From Phylloscopus collybita (Eukaryota; Chordata; Aves; Passeriformes; Phylloscopidae), in contig JAJNNQ010000075.1 in the NCBI GenBank assembly GCA_027886175.1, positions 33,324,501-33,388,500 of the forward strand: a stretch of DNA of 64,000 bases. The letters run 5' to 3'. Shown here one piece after another: positions 1 through 12,289 of the stretch. A program made the translations under genes and the position numbers. How positions within the stretch are numbered: the stretch's first letter is position 1; each line of letters opens with the position of its first letter. The notes below the pieces were generated by a model that saw only the letters and a list, made by a program, of their open reading frames with translations, was not told where the DNA came from and did no database searches.

Positions 1-882
1 TCAAAGACTGCTGCATTTATTGACATCCTCAGTCTGCCTGTCTGCTAATATATCAGAACAGCTACTTTGATGCCTGTCTTGAAACAAGAAACCATGTGCT
101 ACTCAAATGTATATTCTTGGAAACCAGACAGCTTAAATTATGACCTCCCCAGGTGTGTTGGCACCTTTTTTGCAGTCATATAATTTTATGTTTTCTTGTG
201 TTCCTTCTTGGCATCTACTGGCCTCCAGACCTGTATTTTGGAAGTCTAGTTCATCTGTCCAATCCATCCAATCTCTCCTGACTCTGTCAAAGATCATTTT
301 TGATTTATTCTCATCAAAGCTTAATTGAAAAGTCCTTTTAAAATAAAAGAGAAAAGAATTGTTACATTAAATTCTCTGAAGTGTCGTTAGAATGTCTTTG
401 GTGTACTTTTCTCCAAAATATCACATCATCTTCTTTCATATGACTCTGAATGCTAGTCATGCCTGAAATATATATAGATAGATACTGATTGCAGCAGTTG
501 GTTTCAGTATCAGCTGGTTCCTTCCTCTAGCTAGAGCGTGCCTGGCAGTTCTTTCCGGTGCTGTGTGACCTCTGTGTTTATGTCTCATATCCTGTCTCCA
601 TTTACCAGAGAGCTGTAATATCATGCACACTTGGTAGCATTTATGAAATGTATACAAGCAATAAAAGCATTGCCTAGGGAAGTAATAGAAAGGAAAAAAT
701 TGCCACGGGAGTGTTCATTTGTACTAGGTCTACCTTCTATACTTAGTTGGTTTGGCTTTACTTTTCCATAACTGTGACAGAATGACTTGCAACAATTCAA
801 TCTGAGGAGAAATACATATCTGTCTAAAAAAATGGAGTGGTACCTGGACTTCAGGAAAATAGAGAAGACATCTATCATTGTT

Positions 883-900
883 ACTATTATTATTATTATT
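883..900. repeat. (ATT)n microsatellite
   Basis: Six consecutive ATT-type triplets are visible directly. The tract is short and has no coding context. Confidence 0.85.
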
Positions 901-2395
901 GCTGTCCAGCATGTTTCTGGATGTCACCTTAAAAGCAGGAGAGCTGATATGGCATCTAGAACCAACAGTTCATTGCTCTCTAGATGATATCACACAAGTG
1001 GTTTTGAGCCAGCAGCTCTTCCACTCCCCTTGCTCATCTCTTTTTAGCTGCGGTGTCATCTATGCTATGCCACCAATTGTGTTTGTTGAAGAAAATTTAA
1101 AGGAGGACATCACAACCCCAAAGCATCACTGAATTTCACTGGGTCTATCAATGTGCATACCAACAGGTTAGGAATTAGAGCAAGTGGAGGAGAATTTAGT
1201 TGGAGGAAGGAAACATGATGATAAATGGGCCTCACAGTTCTGACACATTTGTCTGGAAAGCAAAGAAGAAGAGCAGTACCACATTAAATACACACAGTAT
1301 GTGTAAATATGTTACACTAGCAAAGGATGCACTCAGAATAAACAAAAATGTTATATTTGTGATCAGCTATTTCGAAAAGTTTTAGATTAAAACTTTTTTT
1401 TTCCACTGTCTAAAACACTCTGAATAGTACCCTTAAACCAATATGATCATATGCATTTAAATAATAATTATTTTCAAAATAGATTGCACAAATACTATGA
1501 TAAATTAATGAAGAAAGCAATTCTAGGCTATAATTAATGACAAAAAAGACCCACATTGAAAGTAAACTGGAAGAAAATTTCCAATTGCACTCTGTGTGGA
1601 CATCAGTGAAAGGAGACTATAGTTTCTTTAAATCACGTAAAGAAGCACTATGACTATCATGCTATTTTTTTACAGTGATTTCATTTCCTGAGAATACAGC
1701 TTACTTTAAAAGTTTGCTAATAACTTAATTAACTAACAAGCTTAGACTCTGAGGCGCTTACTCCTGCCAGTCTCTGCTTTTCACAGATATGGCTGTATTA
1801 AATTGGCTTTGTCACAGAGAACTGCTCCCTCTTCCTCCATCCCCTTGCTGTGACACAACCTTAATTTACAGGCAAACTTGAATAGGTTCTTTAAAACTTG
1901 GTGATGGGATGCCTCTCTCTATGCCTTAATTATGCAAAAAGCTATGAAAGGAGTTTAAGGAAGACAAAATCTTTTAACCTAATTAAAGGCTTCTAATACA
2001 GAAAATGAAGCAAAAAATAAAACTATTTTACACACAGAAGATGTGGCAGTACAGGCAGGCCACCATCTTACTGATTTACTCTCACTGAGCAGGACAGTTA
2101 CATTTCAGAGCACAAGGATATTTGGAAAGAGTAGCTGGGATCAGCCAATTTCTTAGCCTCTCTGCTAATACTGCAGGCTCTCTTGGTGTTTGTAATGTGG
2201 GCACCTGTTCAAAAAAGAGCGGAAGAGAGGCAACTCCCTTTACACAAACTTTTCCATTTTGTGAACCACATCTTAAATGAGACCACATCCCTCCCATACA
2301 GACTGAGGGCCACCTCCCATCCCACCAGTAACCAGCTAATATTTCTCTAACCACTACAATAACTGAGCTTATGAACTAGCAGGGAAGTAAAAAGA

Positions 2396-2420
2396 AAAAT
2401 AATAATAATAAAAAAATAAA
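2396..2420. repeat. AAT-rich simple repeat
   Basis: Several AAT units run into an A-rich stretch. This is low-complexity sequence only. Confidence 0.7.
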
Positions 2421-3419
2421 CAGACCCGAATGGAAGGTTTTAATTTCATTCTATTTGCTGTCTTGAAATGAGACAGCTACAGCTCTCTCCAGCTGGCAGG
2501 TATCCTCTCTTTGACATCTGTCAGACTGGGAGGTACTTCGTGCACCACCAATAACAACTTTCTGCAGAAGACAAGGACATGCTGTGATGACAGCTGAGCT
2601 AGATGTCACCTGAGTGAGGACATCTAACTTCAGCATCTGTGTTAGGGTGCTGGTTCCCTGTATTACCATCAGAGAGAGCAAACCACCTCCAAAACTAGAT
2701 CTGGAGGGAGAGTTTCACTTGGGTTTATCTGTTGTTTCCATTCACCTCCAAGGAACTCAGCCATGCACCTTAGTTTTTGTCACCTCCTGCATTTGGCATA
2801 AATCATGGGCCTAAAATGTGTCCAGCTTTACCTATCAGCCAGTACTGACATCTATGTGCCATAGGGAAAATACAATGAACCATAAAAAGTGCCTTGCAAA
2901 AGCCAAAGATGCTCTGGGAACTGTCCCAAGGTGAACTTGCTGTGGGGACTGAACTTGCTGCAGCTCCAGGGATTCTTGCTCCAACACGCAAACAACACGT
3001 GATTTACTGTATCTGGTGCAGTTCTAAGTTTAAAATGTTTACTGCACTCCTGATGCTTTATCCACTCCGAAACAAAAATATTTTCCAACAGAGTGTTGAG
3101 CTGTGGCTAACTTCATAAAATGTCTGTTGGTGACTTACTGGGAAATGAACAAATAAACAAACAAAAAAAAACCCAACCCCAAACCATTACACACAAAAAG
3201 ACAAAAACAACAAACCACCAGAAACATTTAATTTCCTCCACAATGAAGATAAATTCCTCCGACTCTTTAAAAGTCCCTCAGCGCTCACTGTCCTTCCCAA
3301 ACCCTCTCTTGTCTCCATAACATGTCATTTGAAGCTCATTTTCAATTGGGCACCTAATGAAGCCGAGCTAACGTAATTGGGGGGTTTATTATTAGCTTGT
3401 TTGTGGGGGTTTTCGGATG

Positions 3420-3850
3420 TGTTTTACCTGGGGAAATCCGTGGGAACCGTTTAACCCCTTGGCTGCGCACGGGGTCCCGCGGGGCTGGTTCACGGAGCCG
3501 CCCTGCGGGGCGGCCGCGGCAGCGGGGCGCGGCCCGCGGGCGTTCCCGGCGGCGGCGGGGAGGATGAGGAAGGAGGGAGCGGACGGACTCACCTGGCGGC
3601 GGGCGGGAGGCGGAGGCCGGGCCGGGCAGGGCCGGGAGAAGCGAAGCGGAGCGGAGCGGAGGCGCAGGGCCAGGAGAAGCGGCGGAGCCGGGCGGGCTGA
3701 GGGCGGCAGCCGCGGGTGCCCGGAGCGCCGAGCGCGCCTCGCCCTGCCCGGCTCCCGCGGCGCTGGCAAGGTCACGCCGCAGCCTCTGCTGCCTGCGAGG
3801 GCACCGCGGCGCACCCCGCTGCTGTTTTGCAGAAATATGTCAGCTTGCCT
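3420..3850. promoter_or_regulatory. CpG island promoter
   Basis: GC content rises abruptly to well above 70 percent in a window that is otherwise AT-rich, and CpG dinucleotides are dense and not depleted. A NotI-type site (GCGGCCGC) lies at 3510-3517, several GC-box-like GGGCGG or GGGGCGC strings are present, and AGCGG units repeat around 3636-3665. No TATA box is evident. In birds and mammals such an island normally marks a constitutive or developmental gene start. The best clue to direction is a consensus donor on the minus strand at 3592. No equally good donor is seen on the plus strand; AAG|GTGATA at 3852 is weaker. Bidirectional use cannot be excluded. Confidence 0.85.
3593..3850 (-). 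other. Probable non-coding first exon of a leftward gene
   Basis: On the minus strand the GC-rich sequence ends in CCGCCAG followed by GTGAGTCC, a near-perfect 5' splice site, with the last exonic base at 3593. The exon's right edge (transcription start) is not defined; about 3850 is only where the island fades. The segment contains no convincing coding start. A 158-codon minus frame and a 146-codon plus frame overlap here, but both are explained by the scarcity of stop codons in GC-rich DNA and have low-complexity R/P/A/G composition. The downstream exons would lie left of position 1 or are too short to recognise. The gene cannot be named from the leader alone. Confidence 0.55.
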
Positions 3851-3854
3851 AAGG

Positions 3855-5650
3855 TGATACAGTTTCATATGAGTTTGGGTTAGCCTGAGGGAAATTTTAG
3901 GTTATTGAAACAGATTGGCTTTTAAAAGCTATTTCGTCCTGATGCGTTCCTATCACCTTAGGGAAAATCCCTTGGTAAAGTACGAGTCATAGCACTGTAT
4001 AATGAGTGTCTTAAAAATCACCGGCATGGCTGATATTGTTGAGGATAATTTTATACAAAAGAAAAAGTTATTCTTCAGCTTCAGGAGGGAGAACTCTAAA
4101 CCAAATCAAACCAGGTTACTTCTGGGAGGTTATACCAGTGATGAGGATAGACATTTTACTAAGGAGCTCAGTGTACAGCTGCACTATAGAAGCCAGAAAC
4201 ATTTAGCAAGTATTTTTTTTACAGTTGATTTTCTTTTATAAATAGCTTATATAGCTTTTCCAATTGCAAATCTCCACCAGTCTTGACATTTTATTTCAGC
4301 CATTAGAAGAGTATTCCTTAAAAGAACCACAGCTGCTCTGCAGGCAGTCACAACTCATTATTTATAATTAATATCCTTCTATATGCGGACATATAAAAAA
4401 ATCATTTCTCTTTGTCCTGGTGTTTATGGCAGTGATGTGTCAGACTGCCAGTAAATTTGAAACCTGAGGAGTTTGTTTTTGGAGTCTCCAGTGGAGATCA
4501 AAGTTTCAATAGTCACTCTCTCCCTGAAAACTTTTGCCTGTATCAGGCTTATTAGTAGAGTTGTTACTGTAAGTACTGAGCAATATCTCTTTTATGAAAG
4601 TTGGACTGTTATAACAGCAAAATAAATTATTGCTATGCAAAAGTAAGACAGAAAAATTTTCCTGAGCTGGGGACCAATATACTTCAGCAAACACTGGCAG
4701 TAAAACAAAGAAATAGTCTCCTTCTCTAGCTCCCACAGACATGGTTTTCCTCTGACACCTTGGTAGGGAAGTTGAGCTACAGCTACTTCCTGACTTGCAG
4801 GACTTTGGAGGAATCATTGCCCTTCAGCAAAGCTAAACCTTTCTGAAAGATACTTATTCAGGTACACAACCCACACATAACTCATTAGCGCAATATTTAT
4901 GCATGACACTGTCTTGACTCTGTCACGCTTACATGGCCAGGAGTCTGATTTTACATCTATGTCAGTCTAGCACTGCTGAACTTCACTGAGCCTCTTAATT
5001 TTGGGCAGAGCACATAGCAAAAGTTGAGAGATATTTACAATATACCCAGCATGAACAATCATCCCCATTGTGAATGTGTGATCACAGAAATGCTTTGTAA
5101 AAACTTCAGTGTGGGTAGAAAGAGGCCCATTTGAAAGGATCCAAGCCACCCTTAGATGTCCTAATCTTTCCTGCTTCATCAAAGTAGTTCTAAACCTTCC
5201 TAACTTTCTAAACCTAAAGGACAAACATCTTTTGAAAGCCTTTCAGACATATTTATATGATTTTTCTAATAAACATAAGATAATGCTGATTAGAGCATAA
5301 TAAATGTGCATATGCATATGCATAAATCCATATGTGCAAAGCATGTGTCCTTTGTCTGTGAAAGTCTTTTATTCTGAAGATGTAAATACTTTGATCTTTA
5401 TGTTTTTCTGTGGATGTTTTTGGCTAGAAGTTAATCAGATAATTGTGACAGTATTATATGAATTTCGACCTGTTCCGAAAACACTCCAGAGGACATCCCA
5501 CACTGTTGGGTGAAAATAGCTTGCATGACTTCTTTTTTTTCCACCTTAACATTGACAGACTGATGACGAATAACAGTAACTCTCCAGTGCCACTTTGGCT
5601 CATATGTGCAAAGACTCTTGCCTGACATGCCTGTCTCCCAACCACTGCAC
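3855..5650. other. Non-coding stretch upstream of the CpG island
   Basis: No gene is recognised. The longest frames (for example minus 4506-4817, 103 codons) look random. A segment around 4860-4935 keeps CpGs and contains homeobox or octamer-like strings (CATTAGCGCAATATTTATGCA), so it could be a conserved non-coding element; that is a guess. On the minus strand an AATAAA signal lies at 5368-5373, about 290 bp downstream of the stop codon of the frame at 5656-6209, and could serve as its poly(A) site. Confidence 0.4.
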
Positions 5651-5655
5651 CTGCT

Positions 5656-6209
5656 CTAGTACAGCCCTGTGAGCTTCATCAAATACTTCCCTGTGTCATA
5701 ATGGGTCATCCAGTGATTCTGAAACACATCTCTGCTGTTGGCAGAAGGCCACATTGCTTTTGAAACCCTCTCACTTTTCCCAGCCCTGGAGAAAATGTGC
5801 TTGAAAGAAATACTAAGAGATGAAGAGCTTTCCATTTTCATAGCAAAAATTTTGAGCCCATGTGCCGCATCTCTATTTAAGGGAGTGTAAAATACTCCCA
5901 AATCAATGTCCCCAACAGTTGACTCTTCTTGGATTTCAGTTATGTCACTGGAGCCAATAGAACTGGGTGAAGGAGGAGCTGAGGAATAACTGAATGAAAC
6001 AGACCCGTTTGGCTGGAAAGATGCAAAATATCTTGACACACTTTGTCCTCTGCTACTAGTCAAGGACACATACAGTTCTCTGCTGATGACAGCCTTTCCT
6101 TCCATAAATCTTGTGGTTTTATTTTTCAGTACCAGCCTGGCCATCTTCTCACACTCACCCTGCCACATAATGCTGTGGAACTGCTGGATTGATGTGGTGC
6201 TAAAAGTGC
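5656..6209 (-). CDS. Unassigned coding exon (or recently dead gene fragment), minus strand
   Basis: A minus-strand frame is open from about 6246 down to a TAG at 5656-5658, roughly 197 codons. At this base composition such a run is expected about 0.02 times in the window, so coding selection now or recently is likely. A plausible acceptor (CCTTGCTTACAG|GC) lies just inside the open frame at 6209/6210. It gives a 183-residue product that enters with two bases of a split codon. The inferred peptide starts TFSTTSIQQF, has a Ser/Pro-rich middle (FSYSSAPPSPSS), an acidic stretch (ITEIQEEST) and ends KYLMKLTGLY. It looks like a C-terminal exon with a disordered linker; there is no signal peptide or membrane span. 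I do not recognise the family. A donor-like AGG|GTGAGT at 6158 offers an alternative short exon (6159-6209). No initiator Met is evident, so upstream exons or a truncated retrocopy are both possible. Confidence 0.42.
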
Positions 6210-6964
6210 CTGTAAGCAAGGTTATCAAATAAAAAGTCCAGCTTGGTTATTTTTCAGCATGATTTTTTTTTTCTTTCTCAGACTAACTGTTCAAAAATGT
6301 AAAAATTTGTTACTAAATTTACTTCAATCTGCTGAATATGACGGACCACATTGTATATGGACACAACCTTAAGACAGGGTTTTACAATCCCTGCTTATTC
6401 CATTCATAAGAGACATGGGAAATACATGACAATCTATCCTGCCTCATGATTAAGAGGCTTCAACTCTCTTTCCCTAACTACCTGCCATAAAATAGGTCAT
6501 GAGATTAAAATGAGTTTTAGTTATTTCTAACTTTAACTGTAATTATGGAACATTTGACAGGGGAAAAGCCTAGTGGAAATACTGACTGTTTTTATCCAAG
6601 TGGGTTTAGGCTATATAGCCATAGCACAATGAAAGACAAAATTCTTTATAAGAATGAAGCAGAGCTTGAAATATGTTTGGTGTTAGATGAGGTTACACTA
6701 ATTTATGATGGGAAAATAGTATGTTACTTCATTGTAATGCACTTCTGGGTCGATTTTGCACATTAGAGGTATGACACAACAGAATTTATAAAGAAGATTA
6801 ACTGCTTTTACAGCTTCACCTTGTCATTCTGTAACAGAAATACTGTCTTGTAGAAATCAAATACAGATGGCTGAATTTCCAGACTTTCTAACAGGATGCT
6901 TTTCATTGTTATGCTGGCAATGTTATTGGAATGATGAGAAGTGGCAATAAGGAAAAAAAGCAAT

Positions 6965-6991
6965 GCACACACACACATGGATGGATGGATG
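6965..6991. repeat. (CA)n followed by (ATGG)n microsatellite
   Basis: Six CA units run directly into an ATGG repeat (ATGGATGGATGGATG). This is a compound microsatellite that is likely length-polymorphic. Confidence 0.85.
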
Positions 6992-9474
6992 TGTATATGT
7001 TTGCATTATGCATGTGTGCATATGTAGGAATCTGCATATTGCAACTGCAACTTCTCTGGCCTTGGAGCTTCCCTTCAGTTGTCCTAAGATAGCCAGCAGT
7101 TAGCAGCAATTATTGTTTTGCCTGTTCCTCGCTGCTTCAAAACATTTTCCTTTGATTTCTTTTACTAGTTGCCTCTACCTGTCAAGCAAATGTAAGTTTT
7201 AGCTTCATTTCAGTGGTTTTCTTGATGTGGCCCTTATGAAGGCCTGAGGATTTTTGTGCTCTTCTATCTGACCTGTTTCTTCTGTCGGTAACTTTTCCAT
7301 ACCCTATCCTGTGCCATTACTGAAGCTGGAACGCTATCCCCTTTAGGATCCTTGATCTAAATTTTCACTTGTTCTGAGATGCTGCTACAAACAATAGGCC
7401 ATGATGACAAATTATCATAAGCATTTTGAGTTCACCTCTCTTGGTGTTTTGGTTTGGTTTTTTTTTTAGTCTTAATGGTTTTCCTCCTTTTTCATGGCTG
7501 TAGGATATGGTTATACATCATGAGATCCAGTTCATATTTTCCCATCATACTTCCCTGGGAATATATTTTAGTTTGTTGGTGACTCAGCTTTGCTCAAAAC
7601 ACTCAGAGGTGCCTTTTTCGTTCAATTTAGAATACAATCAAATATTAAAATTTTGCACTGAGGAAAAGGAGCTGGCCAGTTCTTCTGTTCATTATGTAAA
7701 CATTTGCTTTTTTATGTTATTTTTATGAAAGTTATGCTAGAACTTTCAATACTTTAGAATAACTGTAGTTTGAAGAAAATGCAAATTGATAACTAGCAGT
7801 TATACCAAGGAAACAGCCATGTAGAGTTACATTCTGCTTTACCTTTATGATTCTTCTTGACTCTAAAGCATGTTCTTGATTTATATCTTAAAGAAATGAA
7901 TATATATAAAGAAATTAAAGGTCAGTGTACTGTTTTGTAATCTTTGAACTCCTTGTTACTTTACAATGACTGTGCAACTTTCCATCTGTAGTTTTGCAAG
8001 GAGCAAAATTTTGTCTGACCCAAAATTTATGTTTTATCTTTGTTGGTCTCCAAGATCTTAGCCAGGTAAAGTAGTGCAGCTTGAGTTACTTCATCCACAA
8101 GCCTCCTTTTGAAGTTTTGCCAATTGCCTCTTTTTGTTTTGAATGACTTGGCAGATATTGGGGAAAAAATAAAATCTTGGCTATGCCTTGAAATATGTCC
8201 ACTTTTACTTTGCTGCAAGAATCCTGTCCCTGTCATTTGTGTTGAAGAAAATTGCTAGCTGAACTTATAAACTTGCTGTGCTGAGATGTTCTGGGTGGTA
8301 TTGAGTTAGCATTGCTGGCTGGATCCATGAGGCAACTATGTAAAAAAACCCCAAAAACTGGTTAGGATTTTAGAAAAACTCAGACTCATGGATTGTGTTG
8401 TGAGATTATGTCTAATTTCTGTGATTTAATGACTTTTGTTGGTCATGTACAATCTTAATAAACTGTGGAATATTACAGCCTGATGGTAGCTGGTATTTGT
8501 TTTAAAGTGCTCATGATCAGGATGAAAGAAGCCTGGAACAGGAGATATGGATATGGAAATCTTACAAGAATTACAGACCATATTCATCCCATTTGGAAAT
8601 GCCATTCTCCAGCAGCTATCTCCTGACTACATCCCTGCTGAGCAGAGTGCCAGTAGGGGTAGGAAAGGAGAAGCAGAAATGACTGTACACATCTCCCAGG
8701 TGATGTCTGTGATGGAGAAAAACAAAACACCAGTGTCACCCATCAAACACTGATGATGCTATGGCAGAAATAAATTACACAAGGGAAGACAAATTTCATA
8801 CCCTGAGATCAGTTTTTATCATGACGTCTTCTCCCAATGGTGGACTGTGTGTGGAAATGGAGACAGCAGATGCTGTTGCATTCAAAAGAAACATGGCAAA
8901 GTGTTCGGTAAATTGTAAGCAAACAACAAAATTGGCACAGAGGTTTGTAAATCGGTATGTGAGCAAGTTAGGATTATTTTGCCTTATTTTAAAAGCAAGA
9001 ACCTAGGCACAAAATTTAGTCCTAGTTTAAATTGCCAATTCCCTAATTCTCTATTCATAGAAGTGCCTGATAACAGATGTCACAGGTGCAGAAAACATTC
9101 CACATGAAGAGTGATTGAAACTATCTGTGACTTTTTATTTAGAATGGAGAGAAATAGGAGAGGCTCAGTTGGAGAGAATCAGAATAATAAATGGCTAAAT
9201 GAGGGCAGATAGAGCCAAGAGAGTTCCCATTTCCATGAAAGAAGAGTCCATTCTTTGGAAGTAAAACTCCAAACTAATAAAAACAATTACACTTCTACAT
9301 GTCAAATTGACAATGACTAAAGCTTGTCACTAGAAGGTACCATTAAACTAAAAACCTTGGGAGAATTCAAAAGAGAAATAGAGATGAAAGACTTTCTTAC
9401 TAAAATGCAGAAAAGAATGGGAAGAAAATAGGCCTACCCACAAGGAAAAAAAAAATCTGGTTGGAAAGAGACAC

Positions 9475-9525
9475 TAGATTTAAGCCTAATGTAGGAAGAA
9501 TAGATTTAAACCTAATATAAATAAT
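9475..9525. repeat. Imperfect 25-26-bp tandem duplication
   Basis: The unit TAGATTTAAGCCTAAT plus a short tail at 9475-9500 is followed directly by a second copy at 9501-9525 (TAGATTTAAACCTAAT). The copies differ at a few positions. It looks like a small replication-slippage duplication. Confidence 0.7.
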
Positions 9526-10289
9526 TTTTTCCAAAAATTATGATATTTGGTACTGTGTATCTACCACAAGGTCCTCTGCTTCAAGACAGCAGTTGACATT
9601 AGCTATAGCTAGAAACAGGAGTCTTGCTCAATTGACCACTGCAGAACCTTGCTTCTGTTGCACCTCGTAGGAAGATGAATTTAATTTTATAAGTCAGAAA
9701 ATACTTCTATTTTTCCCCCCTGGAAATTACTCAGCACACCTTTCTTTCCTTTGTATTGGGAGAGGGGTGGACAATTACGTGGTACAGGAATTGGGTTTCT
9801 TGATGGCTGTTTTGGCCAGCTGTTATCTCAATGAGTCTCCTATCCTCTAAATGTGCCTGTCCTCTTTACAGTCTTTCTATTGCTCATAGGCAACTTCTTT
9901 GCTCCTACCTGTCTCCTTCTCTATTCCTTCTCCTTCCTAATCACAGCTTGAAACTACCGTTTTTGGCATGCCTCAGTCTAAAGAATTAATATTGTACTAA
10001 ACATCGTTTGACCTGTAATTCAGGCATTATTTTAAAAACAGTAAGTCTCTTTTTTTTGCCCACTCAAATCAGCTGCAGTGGGAAACTTCATACAAGATCA
10101 GAATGTCAACAGCTTGACAAATAAAACAAATTAAATGTCTCACTAATGAGGGGGTGTGTGGAATGGTTTTAAGTATTGTTTTTTGCTAAAGTCCAGAGAA
10201 GACACTAGAACTATATTGGATATCTGTAAACCACCAGGAAGAAAAGAAAGTGCTATTCCTATCCCTTCTTGCTCAGGTGAGAAATAGCA

Positions 10290-10632
10290 TGTCGTTATTG
10301 ATTAGGAATGGGGGTAATAAGGACACGTCGGCTCTCTGGTCTCCATCACAAAAGGAGAGCAAAACTTTATTTTACATCCTTCTTTTTATAGGCACTTTTG
10401 AAGAGAGAAATTTGATTGGACAACTAAAACAACACTCCTCGACTGTTTTTACAAGTAAATAACAAGTTAAGAAGAACACCACTTGTGAACTGTTTTTCGC
10501 TTTTCAAGGATTGTTTTGATTCCTCCTCACAATTTCTCAGGCCAATGTGAAAAAGTTATGTAACTTGATTTCACACAGACTCAAACTCTATTGTTGCTGC
10601 CCGATTTCTTTCTTTCAGTATCCACAATAACA
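10290..10632 (-). mobile_element. Solo LTR of an avian endogenous retrovirus, minus orientation
   Basis: Read on the minus strand, the segment has LTR architecture. It starts TGTTATTGTGG, has a TATA box (CCTATAAAAAG, plus 10382-10391) and a poly(A) signal AATAAA (plus 10366-10371) about 15 bp downstream, and ends AATAACGACA. The outer bases fit the TGT...ACA rule and the length, about 343 bp, fits a compact LTR. No gag, pol or env frame is present on either side, so this is a recombined solo copy. No clear target-site duplication is seen in the immediate flanks (ATAGCA versus GATGGA), so the exact ends may be off by some bases or the copy is old. Family assignment (ERVL- or ERVK-like) is not certain. 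Confidence 0.7.
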
Positions 10633-11680
10633 GATGGAGTAAAATAAAACAGAGGAAGAGCTGCTCCCTACTGTATATATAGGGAGTTTTGTGTGTATGT
10701 GTGCAACTCTATGAGCTGCACAGAGCCAAAGGAAGCACAAGCTGATTACAAATAAATAAAATTCCTCCAAAAAATTATCCATAGGAAGCTGCTCACAACT
10801 TCAAATGAAATGTGGACATTCAGTCCCTGTTATTTGTGCTCTTTGACAGATTGCACAATAATAAGGACTTCCATGTAGCATAATGAATACTAAGATTTAC
10901 ATTTATCATCTGAAAATCAGTGTCAGAATTTTTTTGTAAAGTTAGAGCATAAAAGATCAATAATTATTTTCAAACAGAATGGAATATATGAGATAATAGT
11001 GTTTTTCAGTAATATTATTCAAGGTTTGTTTCAGCTGATCACTAGGTGCAAGAGTGGATAAGAACCAAGAAAGTGAAGTTCAGAAAGTGTGCCAGCCAGG
11101 GAACAAAATCTCGGATATTATGAAGACATAATTTCCTGTTTCTCATACATAGTTACGTAATAAATCCTTGTCTCTTGTTGCATAACAACACTTTCTATGA
11201 CTTTGTATAACTCCATTCTGCTTGATATCAGTGAGACAGCAGTAAAAGAGTATGAGCAATACATTCTCTTCAAGAGAAAACCTTTTTGATTGACTTACAA
11301 CAAGTACAGAATGCTCAACAATTTACTGTTCAGAAAATAAGCTATTTATTTCTTTTTTAGTTTGCTTTCTGTGTGCTAGCAAATGCATATAATAGCAAAA
11401 TATAAAAGAGTAAAGGATTAATAAAAGCAGAATTTAAGCTTTTCTGAAATACCTTCTGCATTATCCCATGAAATCTGGATCTATTGGACTATGGAACTGG
11501 GAGTTGGCCACAGGATGATGTTTGTGATGGTTGTGAAAACACACCTTCCCCTCAGGAGGAAATGTTAATTAACATATCTACTGTTTAGATAGAAATGAAT
11601 TACCATGTCTTTTCTCTTTTTTCCCCTAACTATTTGTTTCTGGGAAGAAAAGAACAAAATGTTGTTAGGTCTTGTAAAGC

Positions 11681-11747
11681 AAAAAAACCCACCCCCACTC
11701 TCCCCCACCCATCCCCCCCCAAAAATAACCAAAGACCCACCCCCAAA
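11681..11747. repeat. C/A-rich low-complexity tract
   Basis: Runs of A alternate with runs of C (CCCACCCCCACTCTCCCCCACC and a C8 block). Open frames read through it because stop codons are lacking, which produces spurious Pro-rich peptides on the plus strand and Gly-rich ones on the minus strand. Confidence 0.8.
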
Positions 11748-12273
11748 GAAAAGCACACAAGAAAAGGAAGTCACATTTATCAAGATCCATCTCTCCAAAG
11801 AAACCTTTAAAATGCCTCCAAAAAATCACCCAGTTTTTTCAAATACCACTTTTACATTCATGAATGTGACTGTCATCTAGCAGGACAGTGTTCTCAAGTA
11901 TCTTTTATCTGCACTGAAAAATGTGAAAATTTCCAAATGTACAAGATAGGATTCTTGGAAGTTAAAGGACCAATACCCAAGTATTATTTTGGGTAGTATA
12001 CACTGTATGTCTTGGAGAAGACTTGGAGAAGTAGAAGAAAAATCCCATTAGCAAGAGAACTATATCTTTTACTGGATTTGGGTACCCAATGTATCATGGT
12101 AGAATTCTGCAGTGTTGTAACACCATATCCACTTCTCTCATCTTTGATATATAAAATACAAAAAGACTACTGCTAGGACTCATTTATTACTTTAGGAATT
12201 TTAGTTTTTATCCCCAAGTGTTCTGGGGGGTGAATGCTGAAGGAGAACCAGATATTGTTTGCTAACCAACCAC

Positions 12274-12289
12274 AAAAAAAAAAAAAAAA
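12274..12289. repeat. A16 homopolymer
   Basis: An uninterrupted run of 16 A is visible. There is no recognisable retroposed sequence immediately upstream. Confidence 0.85.

Larger units (their letters stand above)
1..3390. other. AT-rich non-coding stretch, likely intron 1 of the minus-strand gene starting at the CpG island
   Basis: No gene is visible. Open frames here are short (up to 90 codons, minus 2082-2354) and without recognisable domains. The stretch holds a short ATT triplet repeat (883-900), an AAT-rich run (2396-2420) and an A/C-rich run (about 3148-3210). If the CpG island at 3.4-3.85 kb is the promoter of a leftward gene, this block lies just downstream of its first donor site and would be intron. 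That placement is inference. Confidence 0.45.
6250..10289. other. AT-rich non-coding stretch
   Basis: No gene is seen. Contents are a CA/ATGG microsatellite (6965-6991), a T-rich run near 7443-7470, and an imperfect 25-26-bp tandem duplication (9475-9525). The open frames are short and lack domain-like features. Confidence 0.6.

Noticed and set aside
3392..3868. 158-codon minus and 146-codon plus frames across the CpG island
   Set aside because: Both are long only because GC-rich DNA lacks stop codons. They overlap on opposite strands, and their peptides are low-complexity R/P/A/G.
9120..9540. Purine-rich stretch reminiscent of very old CR1/L3 sequence
   Set aside because: I could not line up more than short words with a LINE consensus, so no call is made.
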